DNA from: CAZJOD01 sp964547525
GTDB lineage: Bacteria; Bacillota; Clostridia; JAAYHZ01
DNA length: 21,396 nt
Assembly: GCA_964547525.1 (NCBI GenBank)
Contig: CAZJOD010000051.1
Coordinates: forward strand, 1 to 21,396
Direction: 5' to 3'
The notes under the pieces were generated by a model. It was given only the letters and a program-made list of their open reading frames with translations, was not told the origin of the DNA and did not search any database. The translations under genes were made by a program, and so were the position numbers. Below are positions 6,671-14,905 of the stretch, piece after piece. Each line of letters begins with the position of its first letter. Within the stretch, counting starts at the first letter, position 1.

Positions 6671-7555
6671 TTACTCCTTTTTTGCCAGTTCGGACAAAGA
6701 AGTGACAAGTCCTGCGACATTTTGTATATCGGACGGTATAATAATTTTTGTAGCCTTTCCGTCGGCGGCACGTACAAACGCTTCATAGCCTTTAAGAGCC
6801 AATACGGCACTGTTAGGATTTGCGTCTCGTATCATTTTTAAACCTTCGGCTGTAGCTTTTTGCACTTCCATTATTGCTTGAGCTTCACCTTCAGCTTCTC
6901 TTATAGCAGCTTCTTTCTTTGCTTCAGCTCTTAGAATTGCAGATTCTTTATCGCCTTCCGCAATCAAAATGGCTGATCTTTTCTCACCTTCGGCTCTTAG
7001 TATGGCTTCTCTTCGTTCTCTTTCAGCCCTCATCTGTTTCTCCATCGCTTCTTGTATATCTCTAGGAGGCATAATGTTTTTTACTTCAACACGGTTTACC
7101 TTTATTCCCCAAGGATCTGTCGCCTCATCCAAAATACTTCTCATTTTAGTATTAATCAAATCCCTGGATGTCAATGTTTCATCGAGCTCCAAGTCACCTA
7201 TGATATTTCTTAATGTTGTGGCAGTCAGGTTTTCAATGGCCGACATCGGTCTTTCAACACCATATGTGTACATTTTCGGATCGGTAATTGCAAAATAAAC
7301 AACCGTATCAATTTGCATGGTTACATTATCTTTTGTGATAACCGGCTGAGGGGGGAAATCGATAACTTTTTCTTTTAACGATACAATATTGGATATTTTG
7401 TCCATCAAAGGTACTTTAACATGCAATCCTGTTTCCCACGTGCCGTTATAAGCACCTAAACGTTCTATAACATAAGATTTCGCTTGAGGTACAACCCTTA
7501 TATTGGAAAACAATAATATTAACACAACTATCCCTAGAATAATCCATACCCACAT
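6671..7555 (-). CDS. SPFH/band-7 membrane protein (paraslipin, QmcA-like)
   Basis: 294 residues, a normal length for the family. One N-terminal membrane helix (VWIILGIVVLILLF) anchors it. The SPFH domain runs from about 20 to 190 (VPQAKSYVIERLGAY, then GLHVKVPLMDKI, DVxxxI-like LTSRDLINTKM, and WGIKVNRVEVKNI). A long charged helix follows with A-E-G/A-E-A repeats (LRAEGEKRSAILIAEGDK...), which forms the oligomerising coiled coil. Such proteins build ring- or cage-like assemblies in membrane microdomains and affect membrane proteases and fluidity. AAGGAG lies about 11 bases before the ATG. It is downstream of an NfeD gene on the same strand (68 bp gap), the classic slipin-NfeD pairing, and ends in a strong terminator. 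Confidence 0.93.
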   Translation of the reverse strand: MWVWIILGIVVLILLFSNIRVVPQAKSYVIERLGAYNGTWETGLHVKVPLMDKISNIVSLKEKVIDFPPQPVITKDNVTMQIDTVVYFAITDPKMYTYGVERPMSAIENLTATTLRNIIGDLELDETLTSRDLINTKMRSILDEATDPWGIKVNRVEVKNIMPPRDIQEAMEKQMRAERERREAILRAEGEKRSAILIAEGDKESAILRAEAKKEAAIREAEGEAQAIMEVQKATAEGLKMIRDANPNSAVLALKGYEAFVRAADGKATKIIIPSDIQNVAGLVTSLSELAKKE

Positions 7556-7623
7556 GTTTTTTAATTCTCCTTTTCAATAATATTATATAAACATTACAAT
7601 CCGTATAACCGAACCGCACCTGA

Positions 7624-8058
7624 TTATATTTTTTTAACTATTAGTTTTACACCTTCAACCGCAACCACTTCAATTTCCGTTCCTTTTTTCAAAGGTGTTT
7701 GATCTTTAGAAACGGCTGTCCATATCTGACCGTTCACTTTCACCTGACCTCTTTCATTTTCAGTAGTATCCAGATGTACAACACCGGTCTTTCCAATAAT
7801 AGCATTTACATTAGTTTTTACATGTCCTACTTTTAAATACTTTAAAGCGACAGGTCTGGTAAAAAAGAACAGTATAAATGAAACAATAATACCAAGTCCT
7901 ATTTGAACTTGTAAAGACCAACCAAATAATGCGGCCAACATTGAAAAAATAGAACCTATAGCGAACCATATTGTGGTAAGGCCCATAGTCGCTCCTTCAA
8001 TCATGAGAAACAGCACTATTAATCCAACCCAAACATATACCAAATTATCCATACTCAT
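7624..8058 (-). CDS. nfeD: NfeD-family membrane protein (short form)
   Basis: 144 residues: the short NfeD form, without the ClpP-like protease domain found in long forms. Three membrane helices (about 5-22, 27-45, 51-68) are followed by a soluble OB-fold domain (IGKTGVVHLDTTENERGQVK, then VNGQIWTAVS and GTEIEVVAVEGVKLIVKK). NfeD OB domains partner slipins and flotillins in membrane microdomains, and the slipin gene follows directly. Two ATGs are six bases apart. The GGGGAGAGG site sits very close to the first and about 9 bases before the second (8052), so the protein may begin MDNLVYVW. A promoter candidate is visible at 8090-8118. Confidence 0.9.
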   Translation of the reverse strand: MSMDNLVYVWVGLIVLFLMIEGATMGLTTIWFAIGSIFSMLAALFGWSLQVQIGLGIIVSFILFFFTRPVALKYLKVGHVKTNVNAIIGKTGVVHLDTTENERGQVKVNGQIWTAVSKDQTPLKKGTEIEVVAVEGVKLIVKKI

Positions 8059-8089
8059 CCTCTCCCCAATTAGTCATTCCCTATAACAT

Positions 8090-8118
8090 ATTCTATTATA
8101 TTAAAATCATGATTACAA
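8090..8118 (-). promoter_or_regulatory. Sigma-A-type promoter candidate for nfeD-slipin
   Basis: On the minus strand, TTGTAA (8118-8113), a 17-bp spacer, then TAGAAT (8095-8090). It predicts a transcript start near 8083, about 25 bases upstream of nfeD. Both boxes match the consensus at 4-5 of 6 positions. Confidence 0.45.
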
Positions 8119-8139
8119 TATATAAATCATAAAAATTTC

Positions 8140-8169
8140 CTGCCAAAGGTTGTTTTTTTATGTTATAAT
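8140..8169 (+). promoter_or_regulatory. Extended -10 promoter candidate for the UroD-family gene
   Basis: TGT-TATAAT (8161-8169) is a perfect extended -10 box; CTGCCA lies 18 bp upstream as a poor -35. The transcript would start near 8176, giving a leader of about 97 nt. Confidence 0.5.
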
Positions 8170-8223
8170 TATCAAAATGATTTTAAAAGTAACATATATT
8201 TTCATTTCAACAACAAGGTGGTT

Positions 8224-8253
8224 TCCGGTTTCATATTCTCTATTTTAACCGGA
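8224..8253 (+). promoter_or_regulatory. Inverted repeat in the leader of the UroD-family gene
   Basis: TCCGGTT and AACCGGA are perfect 7-bp arms separated by 16 nt, ending just before the AAAGGA ribosome site. It could be an operator or an RNA hairpin. It is far too small to be a cobalamin riboswitch. Confidence 0.35.
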
Positions 8254-8272
8254 TTGGAAAGGAACTGATAAC

Positions 8273-9340
8273 ATGAAAAAATTTATTTATAAATATACAG
8301 ACATAGAGTTTTTAAAAGACATTGCCGGACAACCGGATTATACTAATATATTAAAAATACTTGCAGGAAAAAAACCGGATCGGTTTACTTTGTTTGAGTT
8401 CTTTTTAAACGGACCGTTATATGAAAAATTTGCAGGATATAAAATCGTATCAGGTATGGGAGCTAATGAAAGATCTCTTCTCAATATGACCGCATATGCA
8501 AACGCGGGATATGACTATTTTACATTCCACGCATGTCCAATATCATTTCAAACGGGTCATAAAGAACACAAAAAAACAATTTCATTAAATCAAGGTTTTG
8601 CAATACAAAACGAAACGGATTTCGAAAAATACCCTTGGCCGGATGCAAATAATTACGACTATTCACTTATAGGATATTTAGCTGAAAGAAAACCCGAAGG
8701 ATTAGGTTTAATTCCATACGGTCCCGGAGGTGTTTTGGAAAATGTTATCGCTTTGACAGGGTTTGATAATTTATGTTTCATGTTAGCGGATCAGCCGGAT
8801 CTTGCAAAAGCCATATTTGATAAAGTGGGAAAGACACTTATGGATTATTATAGTATCAGTTCGGAGCATGATTGTGTTATCGCTTGTATTTCTAATGACG
8901 ATTGGGGATTTAACACTCAAACCATGCTATCTTTGGAGCAAATGCGAAAATATGTCTTCCCTTGGCATACTAAAATTTCGGAAACTATAAAAAAAGCGGG
9001 AAAATACTCTATATTACACTCCTGCGGATATTACGGACAAATTATCGACGATATGGTAGATGATATGAAATACCATGCCAGACATTCTTTTGAAGATAAT
9101 ATAATACCCATTGAAAAAGCATATGAGCAAATGAATATGAGAATGGCGCTTTTAGGCGGCATTGACGTAGATTTTATTTGCAGATCGACACCCGAACAAA
9201 TATATAACAGGTCCTGCAATATGTTAACGATTGCTTCTAAAGGAGGGTATGCCTTAGGCTCCGGAAACAGTATACCCGAATATGTTCCGGTTGAAGGGTA
9301 CCTATCTATGATTGCCGCGGCATTAGTCAATCGAATGTAA
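8273..9340 (+). CDS. Uroporphyrinogen decarboxylase superfamily protein (methyltransferase-like)
   Basis: 355 residues, a usual length for the UroD/MtaA/CmuA superfamily of TIM barrels. Visible family features are the PYGPGGVLENVIALTGFDNL segment, ISNDDWGFNTQTMLS, a zinc-type LHSCG motif (His249, Cys251), GGIDVD at 295-300, and the final GSGNSIPEYVP loop. The haem-pathway enzyme HemE has an N-terminal RQAGR motif that is absent here, so a role in corrinoid- or methyl-transfer metabolism is more likely than porphyrin synthesis. The third zinc Cys seen in MtaA-type enzymes is not evident; Asn occupies the loop where I expected it. The substrate is unknown. The gene stands alone on the plus strand, and its last 14 bases overlap the end of the convergent small gene at 9327-9644. 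Confidence 0.8.
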   Translation: MKKFIYKYTDIEFLKDIAGQPDYTNILKILAGKKPDRFTLFEFFLNGPLYEKFAGYKIVSGMGANERSLLNMTAYANAGYDYFTFHACPISFQTGHKEHKKTISLNQGFAIQNETDFEKYPWPDANNYDYSLIGYLAERKPEGLGLIPYGPGGVLENVIALTGFDNLCFMLADQPDLAKAIFDKVGKTLMDYYSISSEHDCVIACISNDDWGFNTQTMLSLEQMRKYVFPWHTKISETIKKAGKYSILHSCGYYGQIIDDMVDDMKYHARHSFEDNIIPIEKAYEQMNMRMALLGGIDVDFICRSTPEQIYNRSCNMLTIASKGGYALGSGNSIPEYVPVEGYLSMIAAALVNRM

Positions 9341-9644
9341 TATGTACGTCTTTTTTTAAAGCCATTCCTGCGGACGCCTCTACAGCTTTTATAATTGCCG
9401 CCGGAACCGGACACGCCGCATGCTTTATGGTCGCTTTTGCGGCTTTATAAGCTTGACCTTCACCGAAACCTGAGAAAAGCTCGATAAAAGCATCCACATC
9501 TTTTATTTGCTTTGCCAACTCCATGATTTGACCGCACCCGCTGTTAACAGTCAAATGTACATTTTGCATATCATCGCATTCGGCAATAATAACAGTCTGC
9601 ATACCACAAATGCCGGATGAAACATTAAGTTTAATTTGACCCAT
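9327..9644 (-). CDS. Small conserved Cys-containing protein (DUF6951-like)
   Basis: 105 residues, soluble, no signal peptide. It shows features I associate with the uncharacterised DUF6951 family (from memory, not verified): an N-terminal strand leading to SGICGMQT, a central SGCGQIMELAKQIKDVDAF, and HAACPVPAAIIKAVEASAG near the C-terminus. Cys residues in the CG, CG and CPVPAA contexts suggest metal or cofactor binding, but this is inference. AAGGAG lies 8 bases before the ATG. It starts inside the last 14 bases of yacP, so it is the translationally coupled end of the cysS operon, and its own 3' end overlaps the convergent UroD-family gene by 14 bases. Confidence 0.75.
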   Translation of the reverse strand: MGQIKLNVSSGICGMQTVIIAECDDMQNVHLTVNSGCGQIMELAKQIKDVDAFIELFSGFGEGQAYKAAKATIKHAACPVPAAIIKAVEASAGMALKKDVHITFD

Positions 9645-10161
9645 GTTTTTTTCTCCTTAATCTTTCCAATATTAATATTTGTTCCGAAGTAAGGAAGTTC
9701 ATCAAAGAATTTCCTTGAGTGTTATTTGATTCTATTATTCTACGTTGATCCTTTTTTGAATCGTTTAAAAGCCTTTTTAATTCATTAGGCGTTATACGTG
9801 CACCACCGTTACTTAAAACTAAAGTTTGTTCAAGATAATCGGATGTGGCAACCCAAATCCTATGTGTAGAACCGTTTTCATATACAAATCTTTCAATATA
9901 ATTATCGGCTGTCTCGTTTTCCCCGGTATAAACAATTATCAGATCAAAAATCGTTTCAATATTTTCCTTGCCACCTTTTACCATGTGTGCATCAAATACT
10001 ACAATCACTTGAATATCATTACCACCTTGGAAATCCAATAAAATATCGGTGAGTATTGAACGATTATGTTCCAGATCATTACGAGGGTCGAATATGTCGC
10101 GCCATGCGTTTATAATGTTATATCCGTCCACTAAAAGAAATTTTTTAACCGTTTTCTTCAC
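9631..10161 (-). CDS. yacP: NYN-domain ribosome-associated endoribonuclease (Rae1/YacP)
   Basis: 176 residues, the usual length. PIN-like NYN fold: LLVDGYNIINAW (Asp12, Asn15), VVFDAHMVKGG (Asp57), YTGENETADNYIER (Asp86) and VATSDYLEQ (Asp108) supply the conserved acidic pocket. In Bacillus subtilis the orthologue Rae1 cleaves mRNA in the ribosomal A site during translation. The start is GTG, overlapping the rlmB stop as GTGA, which is typical translational coupling. It follows rlmB as in B. subtilis (cysS-mrnC-rlmB-yacP). sigH, which comes next in Bacillus, is replaced here by the small DUF6951-like gene. Confidence 0.92.
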   Translation of the reverse strand: MKKTVKKFLLVDGYNIINAWRDIFDPRNDLEHNRSILTDILLDFQGGNDIQVIVVFDAHMVKGGKENIETIFDLIIVYTGENETADNYIERFVYENGSTHRIWVATSDYLEQTLVLSNGGARITPNELKRLLNDSKKDQRRIIESNNTQGNSLMNFLTSEQILILERLRRKKHGSN

Positions 10162-10943
10162 CGGTCATTCATCCTTTGTTTTAGAGCTTCAAATAAAAAT
10201 ATACCGGTGGCAACCGACACATTAAGGGAGTTCATTGTACCTTTCATCGGTATTTTAGATAAAAAATCACACTTTTCCATAACCAGCCTACTGATTCCCT
10301 TATCTTCACTTCCGATAACAAGTGCGACCGGCCCTTTAAAATCACACATATAATACGGTTGAGTTCCCGCTATATCCGCTCCGGTGATCCACAGGCCTTT
10401 ATCCTTTAATTCATCTATTGTTGACGCTATATTGGACACTCTTGCTATCAACATTTTACCGACGGCTCCGGCCGAAGCCTTAACACTTGCAGCATTTATG
10501 GCGGCGGCTCTTCTTTTGGCCATAATCACACCATGTACACCGGCGGCTTCTGCAGACCGTATAACAGCGCCTATATTCCTACTGTCGGTCAAACCGTCCA
10601 ATACCAAGATAAAAGGGCTTTCTCCGTCCTCTTTCGCTTTATTAAATATATCTTCAACATCACAATAGGTCACAGGTGAAATATATGCTATTACTCCTTG
10701 ATGAACCGATTGTGGCGCTATGTTATTTATCTGTGAAGCTTTAACTATCCTGACTTCTACATTATATTTTTTCGATTCGTTCATAATTTGTGCATATGTC
10801 GAGGGATTAATCCCTTCCATCAGCATAATTCTGTTAACAGGCTTTTGTGATCGTATATATTCTAAAACGGGATTTTTCCCGTATATATAATCTTCCGATT
10901 CAAATGAATTGTCTTGTAACGAATCATTCTTTCTTTTATCCAT
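10158..10943 (-). CDS. rlmB: 23S rRNA (guanosine-2'-O-)-methyltransferase RlmB (SpoU/TrmH family)
   Basis: 261 residues. An N-terminal substrate-binding domain starts at EDYIYGKNPVLEYIR (18-31). The C-terminal SPOUT domain has all three family motifs: motif 1 LDGLTDSRNIGAVIRSAE (115-132, with Asn123 and Arg129), motif 2 ALVIGSEDKGIS (207-218) and motif 3 IPMKGTMNSLNVSVA (231-245). The enzyme uses S-adenosylmethionine to methylate the ribose of G2251 in the P-loop of 23S rRNA. It begins 3 bases after mrnC stops and overlaps yacP by 4 bases, so all three are cotranslated. The short acidic N-terminal tail of about 17 residues is variable in the family. Confidence 0.95.
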   Translation of the reverse strand: MDKRKNDSLQDNSFESEDYIYGKNPVLEYIRSQKPVNRIMLMEGINPSTYAQIMNESKKYNVEVRIVKASQINNIAPQSVHQGVIAYISPVTYCDVEDIFNKAKEDGESPFILVLDGLTDSRNIGAVIRSAEAAGVHGVIMAKRRAAAINAASVKASAGAVGKMLIARVSNIASTIDELKDKGLWITGADIAGTQPYYMCDFKGPVALVIGSEDKGISRLVMEKCDFLSKIPMKGTMNSLNVSVATGIFLFEALKQRMNDR

Positions 10944-10946
10944 AAA

Positions 10947-11366
10947 CTATTCATCCTTACTGTTGATATTTTCTATACATAGATTTATAAGATCATTTAC
11001 TCGGGTATGTTCTCCGGATAAATGTAAATAACCGATTAAAGCTTCTAATGCACTGGCTTGCCTGTAATCCATTACGGTACAATTTTTCGGAACCGTTGGA
11101 GACCATGCGTTTCTTCCCCGCTTAAAAATATAAGCTTCTTCATCGGTAAATACATCTTTCAGCATAGACGCCGCATAAGCTTGTCCTTGTGCACAAACGT
11201 ACTTTATCGCCATCTTATGCAGTTTACCCGCTGTAAGATTTCCTTTCGATAAAATATAATCTCTGATATGCAGTTCGTAAACCGCATCACCAACAAAGGC
11301 CAAAGCCAATGGCGACATTTGATTAACATTCAATTTTATTCGCTCTTTATTTTCCGTATATAACAC
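10947..11366 (-). CDS. mrnC: Mini-ribonuclease III (MrnC)
   Basis: 139 residues: an RNase III catalytic domain without the dsRNA-binding domain. LALAFVGDAVYELHIRDY carries the catalytic Asp27 and helix; ASALEALIGYLHLSG carries the second acidic residue, Glu108. The FKRGRNAWSPTVPKN stretch is characteristic of MrnC. The enzyme finishes the ends of 23S rRNA, which fits its place next to rlmB. The start is not well fixed. The GTG at 11366 lies 3 bases after the lplA stop with only a poor ribosome site; a TTG about ten codons downstream (LNVNQM) follows an AAAGAGCG stretch and is an alternative. Confidence 0.93.
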   Translation of the reverse strand: MLYTENKERIKLNVNQMSPLALAFVGDAVYELHIRDYILSKGNLTAGKLHKMAIKYVCAQGQAYAASMLKDVFTDEEAYIFKRGRNAWSPTVPKNCTVMDYRQASALEALIGYLHLSGEHTRVNDLINLCIENINSKDE

Positions 11367-11369
11367 ATC

Positions 11370-12371
11370 CTATAAATCTCTGTTTCCCAACATTTCTATT
11401 ATATCCGAAACAGCTTGCTTATGCTTATCTTCGCTAAATTTAGACCTGAGCTTTTCAAAAATTTCCACATCTCCCGGACTTTTACCGATAAAACATTCAG
11501 GTAATAAAAGAATAAAATCTTCATCCATCGCATCCGAATAAGCGACTGCTTTTTTTATAATACCTTCCTTAAGCTTAAATTGCAACTGTATTTCTCCCCA
11601 TTGAAATTTATCATTTATTTCAAGATCAAAAGCAGGAGTCTCACCATATATCCAATTCCAAGAAGAATATTTTTCATATAGTTCCATTACTTTATCCATA
11701 TCGAATTCATTAAATCCGGTTTTTCTATACAGTGTTTTCCCATAAAGCTCCTCAAAACTTTCAATCAATCGTTCGGAAATATCGGCAACGTTTAAAGACG
11801 GGACAAACTCATTCAAATTTACTACTCTTGACTTTACCGATTTCACACCTTTTGCATTCATTTTTTCGGTTGAAACTCTAAGGTACCGAGACAATTTATC
11901 CATATCAACATTAACAAGCAAAGTTCCATGATGATAAGAACCGTTATTTCTATGACAAAAAGCATTGCCGGAAAATTTTCTACCGTCTGCGACAAGGTCG
12001 TTTCTACCGGTCATTATTGCAGGTATGGATAATTTTTGAACCGCATTTAATATAACTCGGTACTGTTTATCGAGATTAAATTTGTTCTTGCCGGTAATGA
12101 AGGTATAATTTAAATTTCCGGTATCGTGATAAACCGCTCCACCGCCTGACAACCGCCTGGCCAGTTTCCCGTCTTCTTTTTCCAATAATATCGTGGAACA
12201 TTCCCTCCATGCGTTTTGATTCCTACCGATAACAACCGTATTCTTATTTTGCCATAAAAAAAGTATGACTTCATCGGGGTGTATATTATCGAGTAGGTAT
12301 TCCTCAAAGGCTAAATTTAACCAAGGATCATATTGTTCGGACTTAATAACACCTATTATCTCTTCATTCAT
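11370..12371 (-). CDS. lplA: Lipoate-protein ligase A
   Basis: 333 residues, full length with the C-terminal accessory domain. Motifs in order: WQNKNTVVIGRNQNAW (40-55), RRLSGGGAVYHDTGNLNYTF (72-91, lipoyl-AMP pocket), GRNDL (122-126), RKFSGNA with Lys132 as the likely lipoate-contacting lysine, and HHGTLL (147-152). It activates free lipoate with ATP and attaches it to lysines of carriers such as GcvH or dehydrogenase E2 subunits, implying lipoate scavenging. AAAGAGGTG precedes the ATG at good spacing. The gene lies 31 bases after cysS and 3 bases before mrnC, an insertion relative to the Bacillus cysS-mrnC order. Confidence 0.94.
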   Translation of the reverse strand: MNEEIIGVIKSEQYDPWLNLAFEEYLLDNIHPDEVILFLWQNKNTVVIGRNQNAWRECSTILLEKEDGKLARRLSGGGAVYHDTGNLNYTFITGKNKFNLDKQYRVILNAVQKLSIPAIMTGRNDLVADGRKFSGNAFCHRNNGSYHHGTLLVNVDMDKLSRYLRVSTEKMNAKGVKSVKSRVVNLNEFVPSLNVADISERLIESFEELYGKTLYRKTGFNEFDMDKVMELYEKYSSWNWIYGETPAFDLEINDKFQWGEIQLQFKLKEGIIKKAVAYSDAMDEDFILLLPECFIGKSPGDVEIFEKLRSKFSEDKHKQAVSDIIEMLGNRDL

Positions 12372-12402
12372 ATAAACACCTCTTTAAATAATCAATTAAC
12401 CG

Positions 12403-13794
12403 TTAGCCTCTTTTCCACTTTACTCCTTGAGGGGTATCTTCCAACACAATACCGGCTTCCTTGAGTTTATCCCTTATGGCATCGGCTGTTTTCCAGTCTT
12501 TTTCTTTTCGCGCTTTTTGACGTTTTTCAATTAGTTCTTTTATTTCATTATCAATATCATCACTTTTTTCGTTTTGTAATATTCCTAAAACATTTCCCAT
12601 CTCTTTAAAAACACCGTATAATAATTCCGCTTCACCTTTATTTATTGTTCCGGTTTTTAATGCGGAATTTGTGAACCTAACCAACTCAAATAAAACTGAA
12701 ATGGCATCGGCAGTATTTAAATCGTCATCCATAGCATTATCAAACTTAGTTTTATAATCGTTAATATCTTTTTCAATACGAGTATCTAATCCGGTGTCAT
12801 TACCATTATCTATTGTATGTTTTAAATTCGACAAGCATTCATATATGCGATCCAAGCCGCTTTTAGCCTGCTGCAGCAATTCGTCACTAAAATTGATGGG
12901 ACTTCTGTAATGAGCCGACAGCATAAAAAATCTTAATACTTCATATTCGAAGTGTTGTGTAATATCTCTAACGGTAAAAAAGTTACCTTTGGATTTCGAC
13001 ATCTTTTCATTATTTATATTAATAAATCCGTTGTGTAACCAATATCTGGCGAAAGTTTTTCCCGTTGCACTTTCACTTTGAGCTATTTCGTTTTCATGAT
13101 GGGGAAACACCAAATCCGCGCCTCCGCAGTGTATGTCAATTGTATCTCCCAAGTACTTCATAGCCATTACAGAACACTCAATGTGCCAACCCGGCCTGCC
13201 TTCACCCCAAGGACTATTCCAAAACGGTTCATTCTCCTTTTTTGCCTTCCACAGAGCAAAATCCATAGGGTTACGCTTTTTTTCATCTACGTTAACCCGC
13301 GCACCGGCTTCAAGTTCATCTAATTTTTTGTGTGACAATTTACCGTATTGGGTGTATTTTTCAGTATTAAAATATACATCCCCGTCCACTTCATATGCGT
13401 ATCCTTTTTCAATCAAACCGGTAATGAAAATTATTATATCGTCAATATGCGCGGTTGCTTTTGGATGTACATCAGCCGGACGGATACCCAAGCCGTTAGC
13501 ATCGATAAGATATTCGGCAATATATCGTGAAGCGAGTTCTTGTATTGTTATACCTTCTTCGTTAGCCCTATTAATCATTTTATCATCGATATCGGTATAG
13601 TTTTGTACAAACGTCACACTATAGCCTTTATACTCCAAATACCTTCTTAAGCAATCAAATATAATGAATGGACGGGCGTTTCCTATATGAAAATAATTGT
13701 AGACGGTCGGTCCGCATGAATATATCTTAACCTTGTCTGTTTCTAAAGGTATAAATTCTTCTTTTTTTCCTGTCATTGTATTATACAAATACAT
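12403..13794 (-). CDS. cysS: Cysteine-tRNA ligase
   Basis: 463 residues, the standard class I CysRS length. SCGPTVYNYFHIGNARP holds zinc ligand Cys27 and the HIGH motif (36-39). WHIECSVMAMKYLG (Cys207) and PHHENEIAQSE (His232, Glu236) complete the zinc site that recognises cysteine. KMSKSKGN (264-271) is the KMSKS loop. The C-terminal DALR/anticodon-binding helices follow. The open frame extends 114 codons further upstream but runs through the previous gene's terminator and 3' end. The ATG at 13794, with CGGAGG 9 bases before it and a promoter just upstream, is the true start. It heads the operon to lplA, mrnC, rlmB, yacP and the small Cys protein. Confidence 0.97.
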   Translation of the reverse strand: MYLYNTMTGKKEEFIPLETDKVKIYSCGPTVYNYFHIGNARPFIIFDCLRRYLEYKGYSVTFVQNYTDIDDKMINRANEEGITIQELASRYIAEYLIDANGLGIRPADVHPKATAHIDDIIIFITGLIEKGYAYEVDGDVYFNTEKYTQYGKLSHKKLDELEAGARVNVDEKKRNPMDFALWKAKKENEPFWNSPWGEGRPGWHIECSVMAMKYLGDTIDIHCGGADLVFPHHENEIAQSESATGKTFARYWLHNGFININNEKMSKSKGNFFTVRDITQHFEYEVLRFFMLSAHYRSPINFSDELLQQAKSGLDRIYECLSNLKHTIDNGNDTGLDTRIEKDINDYKTKFDNAMDDDLNTADAISVLFELVRFTNSALKTGTINKGEAELLYGVFKEMGNVLGILQNEKSDDIDNEIKELIEKRQKARKEKDWKTADAIRDKLKEAGIVLEDTPQGVKWKRG

Positions 13795-13825
13795 TCTATC
13801 AATCCTCCGTGTCATTTCTGTTAAT

Positions 13826-13855
13826 ATTGTACCAAACCGGTGCAAATAAGTACAA
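13826..13855 (-). promoter_or_regulatory. Sigma-A promoter candidate for the cysS operon
   Basis: On the minus strand, TTGTAC (13855-13850), an 18-bp spacer, then TACAAT (13831-13826). The predicted transcript start near 13819 leaves a leader of only about 25 nt before the cysS ATG, so there is no room for a T-box. Confidence 0.55.
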
Positions 13856-13916
13856 TGTCTTTTTAATATTATTAAATATAACCTATATACATTGAAAAAT
13901 AAATAATCACCACTAT

Positions 13917-13944
13917 AAAAAAGGAGCAACTTTTTTGTTGCTCC
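13917..13944 (-). terminator. Rho-independent terminator after the Cys-rich hypothetical gene
   Basis: On the minus strand GGAGCAAC, an AAAAAA loop, then GTTGCTCC and TTTTTT: a perfect 8-bp stem. It separates the gene at 13970-14872 from the cysS promoter. Confidence 0.9.
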
Positions 13945-13969
13945 ACTTTTTAAGAGGAATGATCTGCGG

Positions 13970-14872
13970 TTAAAACTTATGATGGTGATGCTTATTATCA
14001 TCTCCGGCTCCACATGGGAAGTCATGTATTTGCGGAGGGAAGAATTCATCAACCGGGAAATCGATTGTATCGAATATATCGCAAGGACTTTCATCATCAG
14101 ATGAAACACATTCTTTTTCCGGTACACAGAAATCAAACGCGGGTATCATTAATTGAACAACTCTTAGCAATTTGGTAATAGAAAATAATCCGATAGATAC
14201 GACTACTTCTCTTGTCGGACCGTGAGGACGATTTTCGTCTACTCCTGCAACATCGCATTCGCAATCGCATAGACAATCAAGAATACACTTGGGTATATCA
14301 TCAATACAACAATCTTTTTTGCGTTCACAAACCTCTACAATTCTTGCATTTAATGCTATTGGGTTTGCAACTTCAACCTTTACTATAGGTTGGTTGTCTT
14401 GTTGCAGTATGTTCCCTACTTGTCTGTCCGGAGCATTCTCGTTGTAATAAGATTTAAATATTTTTACATTACCCTCTGAACCAAATAAAATACCTTTTTT
14501 ATCATATACCACAAGGCCTTCTACGGGTATCACATGACTACCCTTAGGATTGCCCGGTACTAAGAAATTAAGGTCAACTTTGATGAAATATTTCGTGTCT
14601 ATGGTGTAAAAACCTCTCTTAAACGGAACCGGTTCGACATCAGTGTATACATACTTAACTTCGGCATTAGTTATTCTAACGCTAATCGCTTTATTTATAA
14701 TCATTTGAACCCATCTGGGATTTTTGAAGATAACCTGAGCGTCTTCAATACAGTCCTTGTCTTTACAAGAATCATATATTTTTTCTGTATGTATACAGAC
14801 AGCTTCCCTAATATGTCTTAAATCTCCTTCCGTAATAAGACCGGCAACAACTCTGTCACGTTCTGCACTCAT
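13970..14872 (-). CDS. Conserved clostridial hypothetical protein, Cys-rich with His tail
   Basis: 300 residues, no signal peptide or membrane helix. The N-terminal part (ITEGDLRHIREAVCIHTEKI, then CKDKDC; NAEVKYVYTDVEPVPFKRGF; VVYDKKGILFGSEGNVK) resembles a conserved hypothetical protein of spore-forming Clostridia that I recognise without a name. Towards the C-terminus a Cys-rich patch (CERKKDCC, CILDCLCDCECD) precedes a second beta-rich segment (TREVVVSIGLFSITKLLRVV). The end is acidic and closes with KHHHHKF. Repeated Cys clusters plus a His tail are usual in spore coat or metal-binding proteins, but a coat role is only inference. AAGGAGG lies 7 bases before the ATG. A candidate late mother-cell promoter box lies upstream, and a strong terminator follows. 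Confidence 0.7.
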   Translation of the reverse strand: MSAERDRVVAGLITEGDLRHIREAVCIHTEKIYDSCKDKDCIEDAQVIFKNPRWVQMIINKAISVRITNAEVKYVYTDVEPVPFKRGFYTIDTKYFIKVDLNFLVPGNPKGSHVIPVEGLVVYDKKGILFGSEGNVKIFKSYYNENAPDRQVGNILQQDNQPIVKVEVANPIALNARIVEVCERKKDCCIDDIPKCILDCLCDCECDVAGVDENRPHGPTREVVVSIGLFSITKLLRVVQLMIPAFDFCVPEKECVSSDDESPCDIFDTIDFPVDEFFPPQIHDFPCGAGDDNKHHHHKF

Positions 14873-14905
14873 CCATATGCCTCCTTAATAATTAATTTTT
14901 CACTG

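Noticed and set aside
8176..8272. Cobalamin riboswitch in the leader of the UroD-family gene
   Set aside because: The leader is under 100 nt and shows only a single 7-bp inverted repeat; B12 riboswitches need about 200 nt and a conserved core that is absent.
13795..13969. T-box riboswitch before cysS
   Set aside because: The readable promoter leaves a leader of about 25 nt, and no T-box sequence or antiterminator is seen.
13795..14136. N-terminal extension of 114 codons on the cysS frame
   Set aside because: It overlaps the 3' end and terminator of the preceding gene and the cysS promoter; the protein from the ATG at 13794 has a complete, normal CysRS N-terminus and a good ribosome site.
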